From assembly GCA_020444045.1 (NCBI GenBank), contig JAHLLS010000036.1:1-38832 (forward strand): a DNA stretch of 38,832 nt. Reading direction: 5' to 3'. Source of the DNA: Deltaproteobacteria bacterium (GTDB taxonomy: Bacteria > Desulfobacterota > Desulfobacteria > Desulfobacterales > UBA5852). The position numbers and the translations under genes were made by a program. The stretch's first letter is position 1. Every line of letters begins with the position of its first letter. Shown here piece after piece: positions 24,819 to 32,429 of the stretch. Under the pieces are notes generated by a model. It did not search any database and was not told where the DNA came from. It worked only from the letters and a program-made list of their open reading frames with translations.

Positions 24819-27452
24819 TCAGGAATCCGCGTCGCTCTGATCCGATGGGGTCAGACATTCGTGCGGGGAGACTGGTGATTCCGGTGCGGACCCCTTTGCG
24901 AAAATGCTCGGGTCGGCACTGCGGATATGTAAATCCCGCTGGGGGAAGGCGATCTCGATGCCCAATTCGCGGAAGCGTCTGTCGATGTCGAACCGAATCT
25001 TGCTCGGCACCTCCCAGTAATCATCCACGTGGACCCAAATGCGCAGGCGAAAGATCAGCGCGCTGTCGGCATGATCGATAAACAGCACCTCCGGCTTGGG
25101 GTATTTTAGAACCCGGCGTCTATTCTGGACGATATCCAGCAGGGTCTGTTCCACCAAATCGATATCCGACCCATAGGCCACCCCCACTTCGATATTGCGG
25201 CGCATGCGCGGGTCCTTGAAACTCCAGTTGGTCACCTGCTGGCTGATGAATTCTGAGTTGGGGATGATCACGGAAGCATTGTCAAAGGTCTGCACTACGG
25301 TGGCGCGCACGTTGATCTGCTTGACCGTAGCCCAGAGGCCACCCACTTCCACAATATCCCCTACCTGGATGGGCCGCTCGAAAAGCAGGATCAGGCCGCT
25401 GATAAAATTGTTGAAAATATTCTGCAGCCCGAACCCGATGCCGATACTCAGGGCACCAAACACCACCGCCAGGGAAGTGGCGTTGACGCCCAGGATGCCG
25501 AGGGCCAACAGGAGGCCCAATCCCCAGACGACGTAGGTCGTGATCGTAATGATGGAATCCTTGAGACCGCGTTCGAAGTCCCGCGAGTCGAGAACGTTTT
25601 CGCTCAAAAACTTTCGCCCAAGGCGCGTTGCCACATGGGTCGCGCAAACAATAATCACGGCCAGCAACACGCCCTTGATGCTGAAACTCAGGCTGCCCAC
25701 CGATAAGGCCAGGTTGAAAACCTGGGTCACCGATGCGATCATAAAATCCGTGCTCGACCACACCAGCAGAGCCCCTGCCAGGAGGGCACTCAGCCAGACC
25801 AGGCGGGCCATCTGGACCATGAACCAGACCACCGGGCCGGCCACTTGCGGTGACGCCCAATCATCACCTGCCGTGACCGCGGTTTTCTGGTCGGCGTACC
25901 ATTCCTGGACGGCCAACCACCCGATATGAGCCCACAGGGCGAGCAGAAGCGTTTCGGCCCAGGACACCAGCCAATGCCCTGACAAAAGGCCGTATCCGGT
26001 GAGCTCCAAAAGAATAGCGCCGCCGGCCACCAGATAGCTCCAGCCCTGAGCCAAAACAATACGGGCGTTGGGGGGCGCGGCTTCTCCCTGTCGAACCCCC
26101 TGGGTCAGCGTAAGGCGCAACGCCCGCCAGAATATCACTAACCAGATTATCAACGTAACCTCTATTGCCAGACGCGTCATCCAGACCAATAGGCTCCCAC
26201 TGCCGGCGATCAAGATCAGGGCCTGATAGCCGATCGCCACCAGGCGCGAGATCTGCAGAAAATGCCGCAGGCGCATTTGTAAAAATGTTTGCAGTGTCAC
26301 CATCGCGGCATCGTTCAGGCCCCTCTGGAGAAAATCGATACCCCATCGTGTGGCCAACAACACGAGAAACGTTTGGTTGAGAAAACGCGCCAGGCCGATG
26401 TTCATGTACGGAAGCTCCAGAAAATCATACAACCACAAAAGTGCTACCGCACTGATCAGAACAAACGACCGTCGCAACAGGATCAGGGCCAGTCGCCGCA
26501 TGCGCCACGGCGGGGTTTCAATTTGCTGCTCAACGGATTGGACATATCGCCGGACATGTCTTCGAAAGAGTAACGCCACAGCAAATAAGAGCAGGAAAAT
26601 GGCCTGGTGCACACCGCCGCTGCGCTGGAAATTGGTCCATTGCCCCTGCCAAAACGCGGCCGTAAAAACAGTGGACAATTGGTTGCCCAGAAGGGACAAT
26701 TCGGAGCTGAGAGCCGGGACACTCATGCGCGAGAAAACTTGGGAGTTGCGCTGGAAAAGATCGGACTTGGCCTGCGTCTGCAGCCTTTCCTCAAGCCGCC
26801 GTCCGGTTTCCTGCAGCGCATCCATCAGGTCCTTCATCTGGATGGAGCGTTCCTCGAATCCTTTCAGAAACGCTTCACCGAGCTGTTTTCTTTTCGCCAG
26901 AATGTCCCGCAGTTTATTCAGATTAGCGCGCAGGGCCTGTTGGTCGGCCTCGGGAAGGCTCTCCTGCTTCAGCGTTGCCAGCTGGTTTTCAGCAATGGCG
27001 ATACGATCGGCCAGCTGCGCCATTTTTTCCGAGGCCGTGGCCCCGATTTTTTTATACTCTTCGATCCTTGCCGCAAGACTCTTGATCACCAGCTGGTTGT
27101 TGTTCAGGGCCGCTTCCAGGTCCTCCGTGCGGGTGTGAGCCACCAGGAGCAGATTCCCGTGGGTGGTGTTCTGGATACGATAGGCGTCGAGTTCAGCGGC
27201 AACACTTTTCTGCAGCAGGTCCCAGCCCTTTAGGCTTTGCTCGATTTCCGCATCGTTCACCTTCTCGCTTTTGAGGGCGTTTTCGAGCGTTTGTTTGACG
27301 GTTTCGGGTGATACAGCAGACGACGGTGTTATCTTGTCGTCGGGACGTGCGAACGAAGGTGGCGCGCTTAACACCACCCCCATCAAACTCAACACTGTCA
27401 GCAGAACCAAAACGAACACCGGCCGATATGTCATGAAGCGCTGGAAGGGCAT
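24819..27452 (-). CDS. large MscS-family mechanosensitive channel (MscK/YbiO-like)
   Basis: The 877-residue protein starts with a signal-like segment, then a periplasmic coiled-coil-rich domain (about 40-265), about ten membrane helices and a C-terminal MscS domain. The pore helix and beta domain are seen in GALSIGIGFGLQNIFNNFISGLILLFERPIQVGDIVEVGG, followed by NASVIIPNSEFISQQVTNWS. It should open under membrane tension and release solutes on osmotic downshock. A weak AAAGGT precedes the ATG. The long N-terminal part is like that of MscK or YbiO, which have extra regulation. Its gene starts the minus-strand transporter group. Confidence 0.9.
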   Translation of the reverse strand: MPFQRFMTYRPVFVLVLLTVLSLMGVVLSAPPSFARPDDKITPSSAVSPETVKQTLENALKSEKVNDAEIEQSLKGWDLLQKSVAAELDAYRIQNTTHGNLLLVAHTRTEDLEAALNNNQLVIKSLAARIEEYKKIGATASEKMAQLADRIAIAENQLATLKQESLPEADQQALRANLNKLRDILAKRKQLGEAFLKGFEERSIQMKDLMDALQETGRRLEERLQTQAKSDLFQRNSQVFSRMSVPALSSELSLLGNQLSTVFTAAFWQGQWTNFQRSGGVHQAIFLLLFAVALLFRRHVRRYVQSVEQQIETPPWRMRRLALILLRRSFVLISAVALLWLYDFLELPYMNIGLARFLNQTFLVLLATRWGIDFLQRGLNDAAMVTLQTFLQMRLRHFLQISRLVAIGYQALILIAGSGSLLVWMTRLAIEVTLIIWLVIFWRALRLTLTQGVRQGEAAPPNARIVLAQGWSYLVAGGAILLELTGYGLLSGHWLVSWAETLLLALWAHIGWLAVQEWYADQKTAVTAGDDWASPQVAGPVVWFMVQMARLVWLSALLAGALLVWSSTDFMIASVTQVFNLALSVGSLSFSIKGVLLAVIIVCATHVATRLGRKFLSENVLDSRDFERGLKDSIITITTYVVWGLGLLLALGILGVNATSLAVVFGALSIGIGFGLQNIFNNFISGLILLFERPIQVGDIVEVGGLWATVKQINVRATVVQTFDNASVIIPNSEFISQQVTNWSFKDPRMRRNIEVGVAYGSDIDLVEQTLLDIVQNRRRVLKYPKPEVLFIDHADSALIFRLRIWVHVDDYWEVPSKIRFDIDRRFRELGIEIAFPQRDLHIRSADPSIFAKGSAPESPVSPHECLTPSDQSDADS

Positions 27453-27594
27453 TGGTTTACCTTTAATGGTCGTATCGTGAGGATGATCGGAATAAAGCAG
27501 GGGGTCGGCACACCCGATTCATGCGTACCCTAAAGCGATTGGAACGCTGCGTCAAGCCGTTTCCCTTGCCAGCAGAAAGGCGCCTTTAGACTTG

Positions 27595-27626
27595 AAAAGG
27601 GCCGCGCCCAATGGCACGGCCCTTTC
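27595..27626 (-). terminator. intrinsic terminator after the HU gene
   Basis: Stem arms AAAGGGCCG (27596-27604) and CGGCCCTTT (27617-27625) enclose a 12-base loop. Read on the minus strand the hairpin ends in CCCTTTTC. It closes the yitT-to-HU gene run. Confidence 0.75.
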
Positions 27627-27653
27627 GATGGACGGATTTAGCGGGTGCGCGTG

Positions 27654-27923
27654 TCAGTTGACGGCGCGCTGCAGCTTGGTTCCCGAGGAGAACCGAACCG
27701 CTTTACGGGCCTTGATCTTGATTTTTTCACCGGTGCGGGGGTTGATGCCCTTGCGGGCCTTGCGCTGCACGCACTTGAAGGTCCCCAGGTCCCTGAGGGA
27801 AACGGATTCCCCTTTTTTGAGGGCCTGGACGATCCCCTCCAGCAAGGAATCCACGGCCTTGCGGGCTTGCGCGCGATCACCGAGTGTTTTTTCCATCAGT
27901 TCGATAATATCTGCTTTTTTCAT
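27654..27923 (-). CDS. HU/IHF-family DNA-binding protein
   Basis: The 89-residue protein is a standard histone-like protein: helical N-terminus MKKADIIELMEKTLGDRAQARKAVDSLLEG, the conserved SLRDLGTFKCVQRKARKGINPRTGEKIKIKAR with the DNA-intercalating NP in the beta arm, and a short C-terminal helix. It bends and compacts DNA as a dimer. The start is either ATG 27923 or TTG 27929; the former gives the usual HU N-terminus. It begins 2 bases after the stop of the upstream unknown gene, so the two are probably translationally coupled. If the sigma-54 promoter upstream of yitT drives the whole run, this HU is expressed with a DksA-like factor. Confidence 0.93.
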   Translation of the reverse strand: MKKADIIELMEKTLGDRAQARKAVDSLLEGIVQALKKGESVSLRDLGTFKCVQRKARKGINPRTGEKIKIKARKAVRFSSGTKLQRAVN

Positions 27924-27925
27924 GG

Positions 27926-28270
27926 TCAAGCGGCCTTTTCGATGGGGTTAAGGTTTAGTTTCAGTTGATGGGTTTTGGTGTTGATCCAGCCCTCACAAAG
28001 AACGAGGTCAGGGCTGGCATCGAGGCTATGATAGTCCCGGACATGCACACCAGCAGCATTGGCCGTTTCAGGGCTGAAGATTTTTATATCCTTGATATTC
28101 CTGTCATCCTCCCGGCGGCGCGACACCGCTTTGAGTGCCCAGACCCAGTCCGGATCCATCTTCAGCTCGACCACCAGATGGCGCCCGACGAACTCGGGGA
28201 GATCTTTGGGCCGGGAGAGTTCCCGGGCGTCACCGGGCGCATTTTTCTTTTGCCAGAATTTCCAGTTCAT
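27926..28270 (-). CDS. conserved-looking unknown protein (114 residues)
   Basis: Not recognised. It has AAAAGGA before the ATG, and an N-terminus with an aromatic/basic start (MNWKFWQKKN). The body seems to be an alpha/beta domain: a strand GRHLVVELKMDPDWVWALKAVSRR, then DIKIFSPETANAAGV, and a C-terminal strand pair (PDLVLCEGWINTKTHQLKLNLNP). No membrane segment, signal peptide or metal motif is seen. It sits between the DksA-like gene (26 bases upstream) and HU (coupled downstream), which suggests a cytoplasmic role co-regulated with transcription or nucleoid factors. It might bind a small ligand, but no function can be assigned. Confidence 0.75.
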   Translation of the reverse strand: MNWKFWQKKNAPGDARELSRPKDLPEFVGRHLVVELKMDPDWVWALKAVSRRREDDRNIKDIKIFSPETANAAGVHVRDYHSLDASPDLVLCEGWINTKTHQLKLNLNPIEKAA

Positions 28271-28296
28271 TGCCGTATCCTTTTGTTCTGGATTGA

Positions 28297-28665
28297 TTAA
28301 AAACCACTGACAATTTTTTCTTGGTTTTCCAACTTGGTTTTACAATGAATACAGAATGTCGTCACCGGGCGCGCCCGCAAGCGGGCAATCCCGATGTCTT
28401 CGCCGCACATCTCACATTCGCCATAGTCCCCTTCTTCCATGCGGCGCAGAGCTGATTTAATTTTGTTGATCAGTTTACTTTCGCGGTCACGAATCCGAAG
28501 GGTAAAACTCCGGTCCGCATCCATGGCCGATGTGTCCAGTTCGTCCGCCGAATGAATCGACAACAGCAGCAGATCACTGACCGTCCCGTCCGCCTTGCGC
28601 TGCAGTTCCTCCAGTTGGTCCATCATAAGTTGCTTCAAAAACAGGTGTTCTTCCATGGTCATCAT
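28297..28665 (-). CDS. DksA/TraR-family C4 zinc-finger RNA polymerase-binding factor
   Basis: The 122-residue protein has a coiled-coil N-terminal half and a C4 zinc finger, Cys84-x2-Cys87...Cys105-x2-Cys108 (CEMCGEDIG and CIHC), as in DksA. The segment FTLRIRDRESKLINKIKSALRRMEEGDYGECEMC aligns well with the DksA core. At the coiled-coil tip it has Asp41-x2-Asp44-x-Ser46, versus DxxDxA in DksA, so the acidic tip needed in the RNA polymerase secondary channel is kept and the Ala is changed to Ser. The start is set by AAAGGAGG seven bases before the ATG at 28665. The frame is open further upstream, but that part encodes another ORF. It may tune transcription with or without ppGpp. Confidence 0.9.
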   Translation of the reverse strand: MMTMEEHLFLKQLMMDQLEELQRKADGTVSDLLLLSIHSADELDTSAMDADRSFTLRIRDRESKLINKIKSALRRMEEGDYGECEMCGEDIGIARLRARPVTTFCIHCKTKLENQEKIVSGF

Positions 28666-28819
28666 CGGGAGGCCTCCTTTCGGCAGCGATCGGTTCGATA
28701 AAATGGATGCATTCGCGGCACCATCGGCGCATCGAATTTTTCCGGAATATTTCCTGGCATACGGCGCGTTGGTAGAAACTGTGCGGATCGCGGGGGCAGC
28801 AGAGCAAATCATCTTTCAT
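28574..28819 (-). CDS. candidate Cys-rich small protein overlapping the DksA-like gene
   Basis: An 81-residue ORF whose ATG lies inside the last codons of yitT (11-base overlap), with GAGGGG seven bases upstream. Its first 40 residues carry five cysteines, Cys7, Cys8, Cys21, Cys34 and Cys37 (LLCCPRDP...AVC...WCREC), which could bind a metal. It fills the otherwise empty 143 bases between yitT and the DksA-like gene, then overlaps the latter by about 92 bases in another frame. The C-terminal half is low in pattern and may be only the shadow of that gene. Its spacing fits a translationally coupled gene. It is not recognised as a known family. Confidence 0.4.
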   Translation of the reverse strand: MKDDLLCCPRDPHSFYQRAVCQEIFRKNSMRRWCRECIHFIEPIAAERRPPDDDHGRTPVFEATYDGPTGGTAAQGGRDGQ

Positions 28820-29789
28820 GGACGATCCCCTCATGGCAAAAGGCTTTCGCGCTGATACCGGCAAATGTTCTTGGTCCCGCCACTTCGCAGGTGTCGTTAA
28901 CCACCAGCAGCGCCTTTGGGTCCACACGCAAAGCGCAGGCTCTGAAACGCGGCACATCCATCGACTTCACCACGGAACAGATGATCTTTTTCTCCTTGCG
29001 GGCAAAGCCGCCTTCACCCTGCAAATACGTCACGCCGTATTTCATCTGGTCCATCAGATCCCGGGCGATGTCTTCCGAACGGTCGGAAATGACCAGAACC
29101 ATTTTCTGGGGGTTGACCCCCACCAGCACCGCATCCACCACGCGGGCACACACAAAAATAAAAATGGCCGAATACAGTGCGGTCTGCAGGTCATGGAACC
29201 ATGCTCCGGCCAGGAGAATGGCACCGTTCATGACAAAGCCGAGCGATCCCAGTGAAAAACCGAATCGCTCCCGCAGGTAGATCGAAAGAATGTCGAGGCC
29301 GCCGGCAGACCCGCGGGAACGCAGAATCAGGCCCGCACCCAGGCCACAGATCACCCCGGCCGCAAGCGCCGCCGTGATCGGGTCATATACGGCCAACGGG
29401 GCCACTGAAATCCAACTGGCCGCCAACGAGAACACCGTCATGCCATAGGCCGTCAGAATCATGAAGCGCCGCCCGTTGTTCCGCCAGCCAAGCCACAAAA
29501 GGGGAATATTGAGAAAAAAATACCACCACCCGACATCAAAAAGGGGAACCGCATAGTGCAACAGAAGCGCGGCCCCTGTAAGCCCACCGGCAATCAACTG
29601 GTGCGGAATCAGCAGCGCATTCATTCCTACGACGAACACGATGCAACCCGCAGCGATAAATGCCATATCCGTCACCCAGGCCTGGATGTGGTGGCGCCGC
29701 AGCAGGTCGTTCCACCCGCGCATAGCCCCCGGCGGCGTCAATGCCACAGCTCCCTCGGTCACCTCTCGTTTTAAACCGGCTATCTTCAT
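28809..29789 (-). CDS. YitT-family membrane protein (DUF161/DUF2179)
   Basis: The 326-residue protein has five to six membrane helices (about residues 38-240, e.g. MAFIAAGCIVFVVGMNALLIP and the glycine-rich RSRGSAGGLDILSIYLRERFG of the YitT family), then a cytoplasmic DUF2179 domain (KMVLVISDRSEDIARDLMDQMKYGVTYLQGEGGF, ...ICSVV...). The function is unknown; DUF2179 has an ACT/PII-like fold and may bind a ligand. The start at 29789 follows GGGAAG; the frame extends 43 codons upstream without a better start. The gene heads a minus-strand run to HU and lies about 150 bases downstream of a sigma-54-like promoter. Confidence 0.88.
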   Translation of the reverse strand: MKIAGLKREVTEGAVALTPPGAMRGWNDLLRRHHIQAWVTDMAFIAAGCIVFVVGMNALLIPHQLIAGGLTGAALLLHYAVPLFDVGWWYFFLNIPLLWLGWRNNGRRFMILTAYGMTVFSLAASWISVAPLAVYDPITAALAAGVICGLGAGLILRSRGSAGGLDILSIYLRERFGFSLGSLGFVMNGAILLAGAWFHDLQTALYSAIFIFVCARVVDAVLVGVNPQKMVLVISDRSEDIARDLMDQMKYGVTYLQGEGGFARKEKKIICSVVKSMDVPRFRACALRVDPKALLVVNDTCEVAGPRTFAGISAKAFCHEGIVHER

Positions 29790-29946
29790 CGTCTTCCCGC
29801 GTACCCCTGTTAGGCTTCGATCAACCGAAAAGAATCGACAATGAAACCCGTCGATAACCTGCAATGGCCGGCATAGCTGCCTTCGCCCTGAGCGATACCC
29901 GGCCTGTGGTTTCACCAATCCGTCTTGTAAGCGGTTAATTTATAAA

Positions 29947-29962
29947 AGCAATACTCATGCCC
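29947..29962 (-). promoter_or_regulatory. sigma-54-type promoter upstream of yitT
   Basis: On the minus strand GGGCATGAGTATTGCT matches TGGCAYRNNNNTTGCW at 15/16 (first T is G), with the GG and GC ten bases apart. The expected start is near 29937, about 150 bases before the yitT ATG. It could drive the yitT-DksA-HU gene run. Confidence 0.6.
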
Positions 29963-30010
29963 AATTATAACTTTTTGATATTTATAGATATTTTAATTTT
30001 TATGGTAAAT

Positions 30011-30031
30011 ATCGGAACCGGCTGTTCCGAT
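30011..30031. promoter_or_regulatory. palindrome, probable activator-binding site
   Basis: ATCGGAAC and GTTCCGAT, perfect 8-base arms with a 5-base spacer (CGGCT). It lies about 75-95 bases upstream of the predicted yitT sigma-54 start, where enhancer sites of sigma-54 activators are usually placed. The half-site ATCGGAAC recurs at 38623-38630 next to another sigma-54 promoter. Confidence 0.55.
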
Positions 30032-30332
30032 TCAAAACAGCACATTATCCGTATTCATCCTCACACCACGCCTACCACGGTTTAATCTAAAGAAATCATT
30101 GCTTATTTTTACCAGAAACATCAGTTCCGCTTTTAAGACAGGAACCATCGAGGATTCCGATTCCAGCGAGGAAAACCGCCCTGATCGTCGACGTTGGGCG
30201 ACATACACCGCACGGCAACCTCCGTGTGAAAATGCCTTATAATTTAAACATATTCAGTAGGTTGCCAATTTTACGCCACCAATGGGCGCTCAACGTGCGC
30301 GCGTGTTCGACGCCATCGACCCCATTGAAGTT

Positions 30333-30348
30333 TGGCATCATCTTTGCT
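30333..30348 (+). promoter_or_regulatory. sigma-54-type promoter upstream of the zinc-ribbon gene
   Basis: TGGCATCATCTTTGCT matches the -24/-12 consensus at 15/16 (position 7 is C instead of a purine). The start is expected near 30359, giving a leader of about 78 bases before the ATG at 30437. Confidence 0.6.
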
Positions 30349-30436
30349 TTTGTGAATAGGGGTCGGACGGCTGACCCGGCCCCTGACATACGGATCGAAA
30401 AGCCACGCAGCATCGAACACTCTGTGGAGAATTAGA

Positions 30437-30658
30437 ATGAAGGACCAAATGCTGTTTTGCGTACAGTGCGACGAACCGTTTACCTATTCCGTCAAAGAAC
30501 AGATACGACACAGTCAGCAAGGCTTCGATGCCCCCCGCCGTTGCCAGGCGTGCCGGCAACACAAGGTACGCATGGAAAACGGACAGGAAGGCCGCGGAGA
30601 CCGCCGCAAGGTCAAAACCCGCCAGCGTTTCGACTTTGAAGAATCGTCCTTTATTTAG
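30437..30658 (+). CDS. small zinc-ribbon protein (zf-trcl type)
   Basis: The 73-residue protein has Cys8-x2-Cys11 and Cys36-x2-Cys39 around a helix (FCVQCDEPFTYSVKEQIRHSQQGF, then PRRCQACRQHK), the layout of the probable zinc-ribbon family PF13451. The C-terminal half is basic and polar and may contact nucleic acid or protein. GGAG precedes the ATG by nine bases. Members of this family are common in anaerobes and some accompany cold-shock proteins; their role is not established. It appears to be expressed as a single gene from the sigma-54-like promoter 90 bases upstream. Confidence 0.82.
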   Translation: MKDQMLFCVQCDEPFTYSVKEQIRHSQQGFDAPRRCQACRQHKVRMENGQEGRGDRRKVKTRQRFDFEESSFI

Positions 30659-30982
30659 GACCGACCCGTTCCCTTCGCGGGAAACCCCATTTGATTCCGT
30701 CGCCGCACCGGTCATGACATCGTCATGCCCGGATAATGGCCCTGTTTGCCCCGCCAACCCTATGAGGGCAAAAAACATTGAGCCTCTTGCCCTCCCCCAA
30801 TGATGAGAGATCACTCGTCGCTAGCGGCCATTGGCCCTGACCCATGCTGTATGCCAGCCGCGCCACGCCCTTGCGTTTCTGGAGCAGGAAGCATACCCTA
30901 TACCCTCAATCCAACCTCCGACCGAACGACACGTCGATCTTGAAAAAAAATCGGCCTGTCCTGTTTGGCGAGAGAGACCGCT
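30659..30982 (+). other. intergenic region upstream of the diadenylate cyclase operon
   Basis: No supported gene. It contains a small TTCCC-TTCGC-GGGAA hairpin (30669-30683) and an 8-bp hairpin GAGGGCAA/TTGCCCTC (30764-30771 and 30787-30794), both without T-runs. No sigma-54 element or clear sigma-70 promoter was seen. Confidence 0.4.
30764..30794. other. hairpin downstream of the zinc-ribbon gene
   Basis: Perfect 8-base arms with a 15-base loop about 105 bases after the stop codon. No T-run follows, so it is at best a poor terminator. Confidence 0.35.
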
Positions 30983-32419
30983 ATGGACTTCCTCGGCGCT
31001 ATTGGCTTTTTTAAAGCATTTCTCGCCTGGCGTTCTGCCGTAGAAATTCTGCTGATCGCCGCGGGTTTGTTTTTCCTTTACCGAACCCTCGTTCGTCTGG
31101 GAACCTGGAAAATCGCAACCGGCATTCTGGTCGCCGTCGCCATCTTCCTGGTGGCCCGTTTTCTGAATTTACGCACCATCGAATGGATTTTCGGCAACTT
31201 CAGCCAGGTGGCGGTACTGGCCCTGATCGTCATCTTTCAGCCCGAACTTCGGAAATTTTTCGAACGGGCCGCATCGGTCCGGAGTTCGCGCACATCTGAC
31301 CCCGGCGACGTCGTCTCACGGCTGATCGCATACACCCTTTTCACCCTGGCTAAAGAACGACGGGGGGCCCTGGTGGTCTTTCCGGGGCGCGAGACGATCC
31401 AGGAGTGGGTGTCGGGCGGATATCCTTTGGATGCCCGCCCCAGCATCCCCCTCCTGCGAAGCATCTTCGATCCTCACTCTCCCGGACATGACGGGGCGCT
31501 GATCGTTGAAAAAGGGCGCTTTGCCCGGCTGGGTGTCCGCCTGCCGGTTTCACAGAGTCAGCAACTGACCGATGAATACGGTACCCGCCACCATGCCGCC
31601 ATGGGGTTGGCTGAAAAATCCGACGCGTTGACCGTGCTGGTGTCTGAAGAACGCGGCCAGGTATCCCTTTTCCTGAAAGGGGAGATGCGGCCACTCGCCC
31701 ATGCCGATGAGCTCGTGGCGGCCATTATCCGGCACTGGAAAGAGACCGCCGCTTATCCCTTCGTCATACCGGGGGGGCGGGCGCGTCGTGAGGTGATGTC
31801 CCAAATGATCGCCAGTGTGGCGCTGGCCATCGCTTTCTGGATCACCCTGTTCATCAGCCAGGGCGAACAGTTGGAGAAGATGGTGACGGTGCCCGTTGAA
31901 TTCACGGCCACACCATCCGACTTGCTTCTGGTGGGCGACAAGGACAAGGAGGTCCGGCTGCACATTGCCGGCTCCCGATCCGATCTCAACGCCCTCGATC
32001 CAACCCTCCTAAGAGCCAAAATCGATCTGACCAAGGCCGTGGCGGGCAAACAGACCTTCGTCATCACCTCGCAAAACATCCGTCTGCCCCGGGGGGTCGA
32101 ACTTCTGGACATCGTTCCCTCCAGTATCGACCTGTCGCTAGCGGCCCTTGCCGAGAAAGATATCCCGATCAAACCGCAACTGGTGGGAAAACTGCCGAAC
32201 GGGCTCAAACTTCAATCGGCGGTGGTCAACCCCAGTTCCGTCAAGGTGCTCTCACCTCTGGACCAGAACAAACCGGACAACGTGATGACCACCCCGATAT
32301 ACCTGGAAAACCTGAAGGAGGGAACGGTCATCTATTGCAAGATCATCGCGCCGCCCGCGCTGCATCCGGTCGACAAGCGCTGGCCCGACGTGGAGGTCAC
32401 CATCACCGTGAGCCGATGA
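30983..32419 (+). CDS. fused CdaA-CdaR: membrane diadenylate cyclase with YbbR domains
   Basis: The 478-residue protein joins two proteins that are usually separate. The N-terminus has three membrane helices (about residues 8-90, ending VLALIVIFQPELRK as in CdaA). A DAC (DisA_N) domain (about 100-240) follows, with catalytic Asp170-Gly171-Ala172 in HDGALIV, the ATP-binding Arg202-His203-His204 in GTRHHAA, and SEERGQVS. It should make c-di-AMP from two ATP on the cytoplasmic side. A fourth helix (about 265-282) then leads to about 190 extracytoplasmic residues with two YbbR-like repeats (VPVEF...VRLHIAG; IPIKPQLVG...VKVLSPLD), the domain of the regulator CdaR. The ATG at 30983 follows GAGAG; a TTG start 18 bases earlier is less likely. 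The next gene starts 10 bases after the stop. Confidence 0.9.
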   Translation: MDFLGAIGFFKAFLAWRSAVEILLIAAGLFFLYRTLVRLGTWKIATGILVAVAIFLVARFLNLRTIEWIFGNFSQVAVLALIVIFQPELRKFFERAASVRSSRTSDPGDVVSRLIAYTLFTLAKERRGALVVFPGRETIQEWVSGGYPLDARPSIPLLRSIFDPHSPGHDGALIVEKGRFARLGVRLPVSQSQQLTDEYGTRHHAAMGLAEKSDALTVLVSEERGQVSLFLKGEMRPLAHADELVAAIIRHWKETAAYPFVIPGGRARREVMSQMIASVALAIAFWITLFISQGEQLEKMVTVPVEFTATPSDLLLVGDKDKEVRLHIAGSRSDLNALDPTLLRAKIDLTKAVAGKQTFVITSQNIRLPRGVELLDIVPSSIDLSLAALAEKDIPIKPQLVGKLPNGLKLQSAVVNPSSVKVLSPLDQNKPDNVMTTPIYLENLKEGTVIYCKIIAPPALHPVDKRWPDVEVTITVSR

Positions 32420-32429
32420 AGGCGCGCGC

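Larger units (their letters stand above)
29790..30436. other. regulatory region between yitT and the zinc-ribbon gene
   Basis: A 647-base non-coding stretch, AT-rich in its left third (29940-30010). It holds two divergent sigma-54-like promoters, the perfect palindrome at 30011-30031, and further TTCC/GGAA half-repeats near 30125-30160 (GTTCC ... GGAACC). No ORF with a ribosome binding site was seen. Confidence 0.6.

Noticed and set aside
28666..28812. N-terminal extension of the DksA-like ORF (49 codons)
   Set aside because: The strong ribosome binding site before 28665 and the DksA-like length favour the short form; the same bases read better as the Cys-rich ORF.
22048..30361. 13-base repeat TTTGTGAATAGGG at 22048 and 30349
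   Set aside because: Exact repeats of this length are expected by chance several times in a window of this size.
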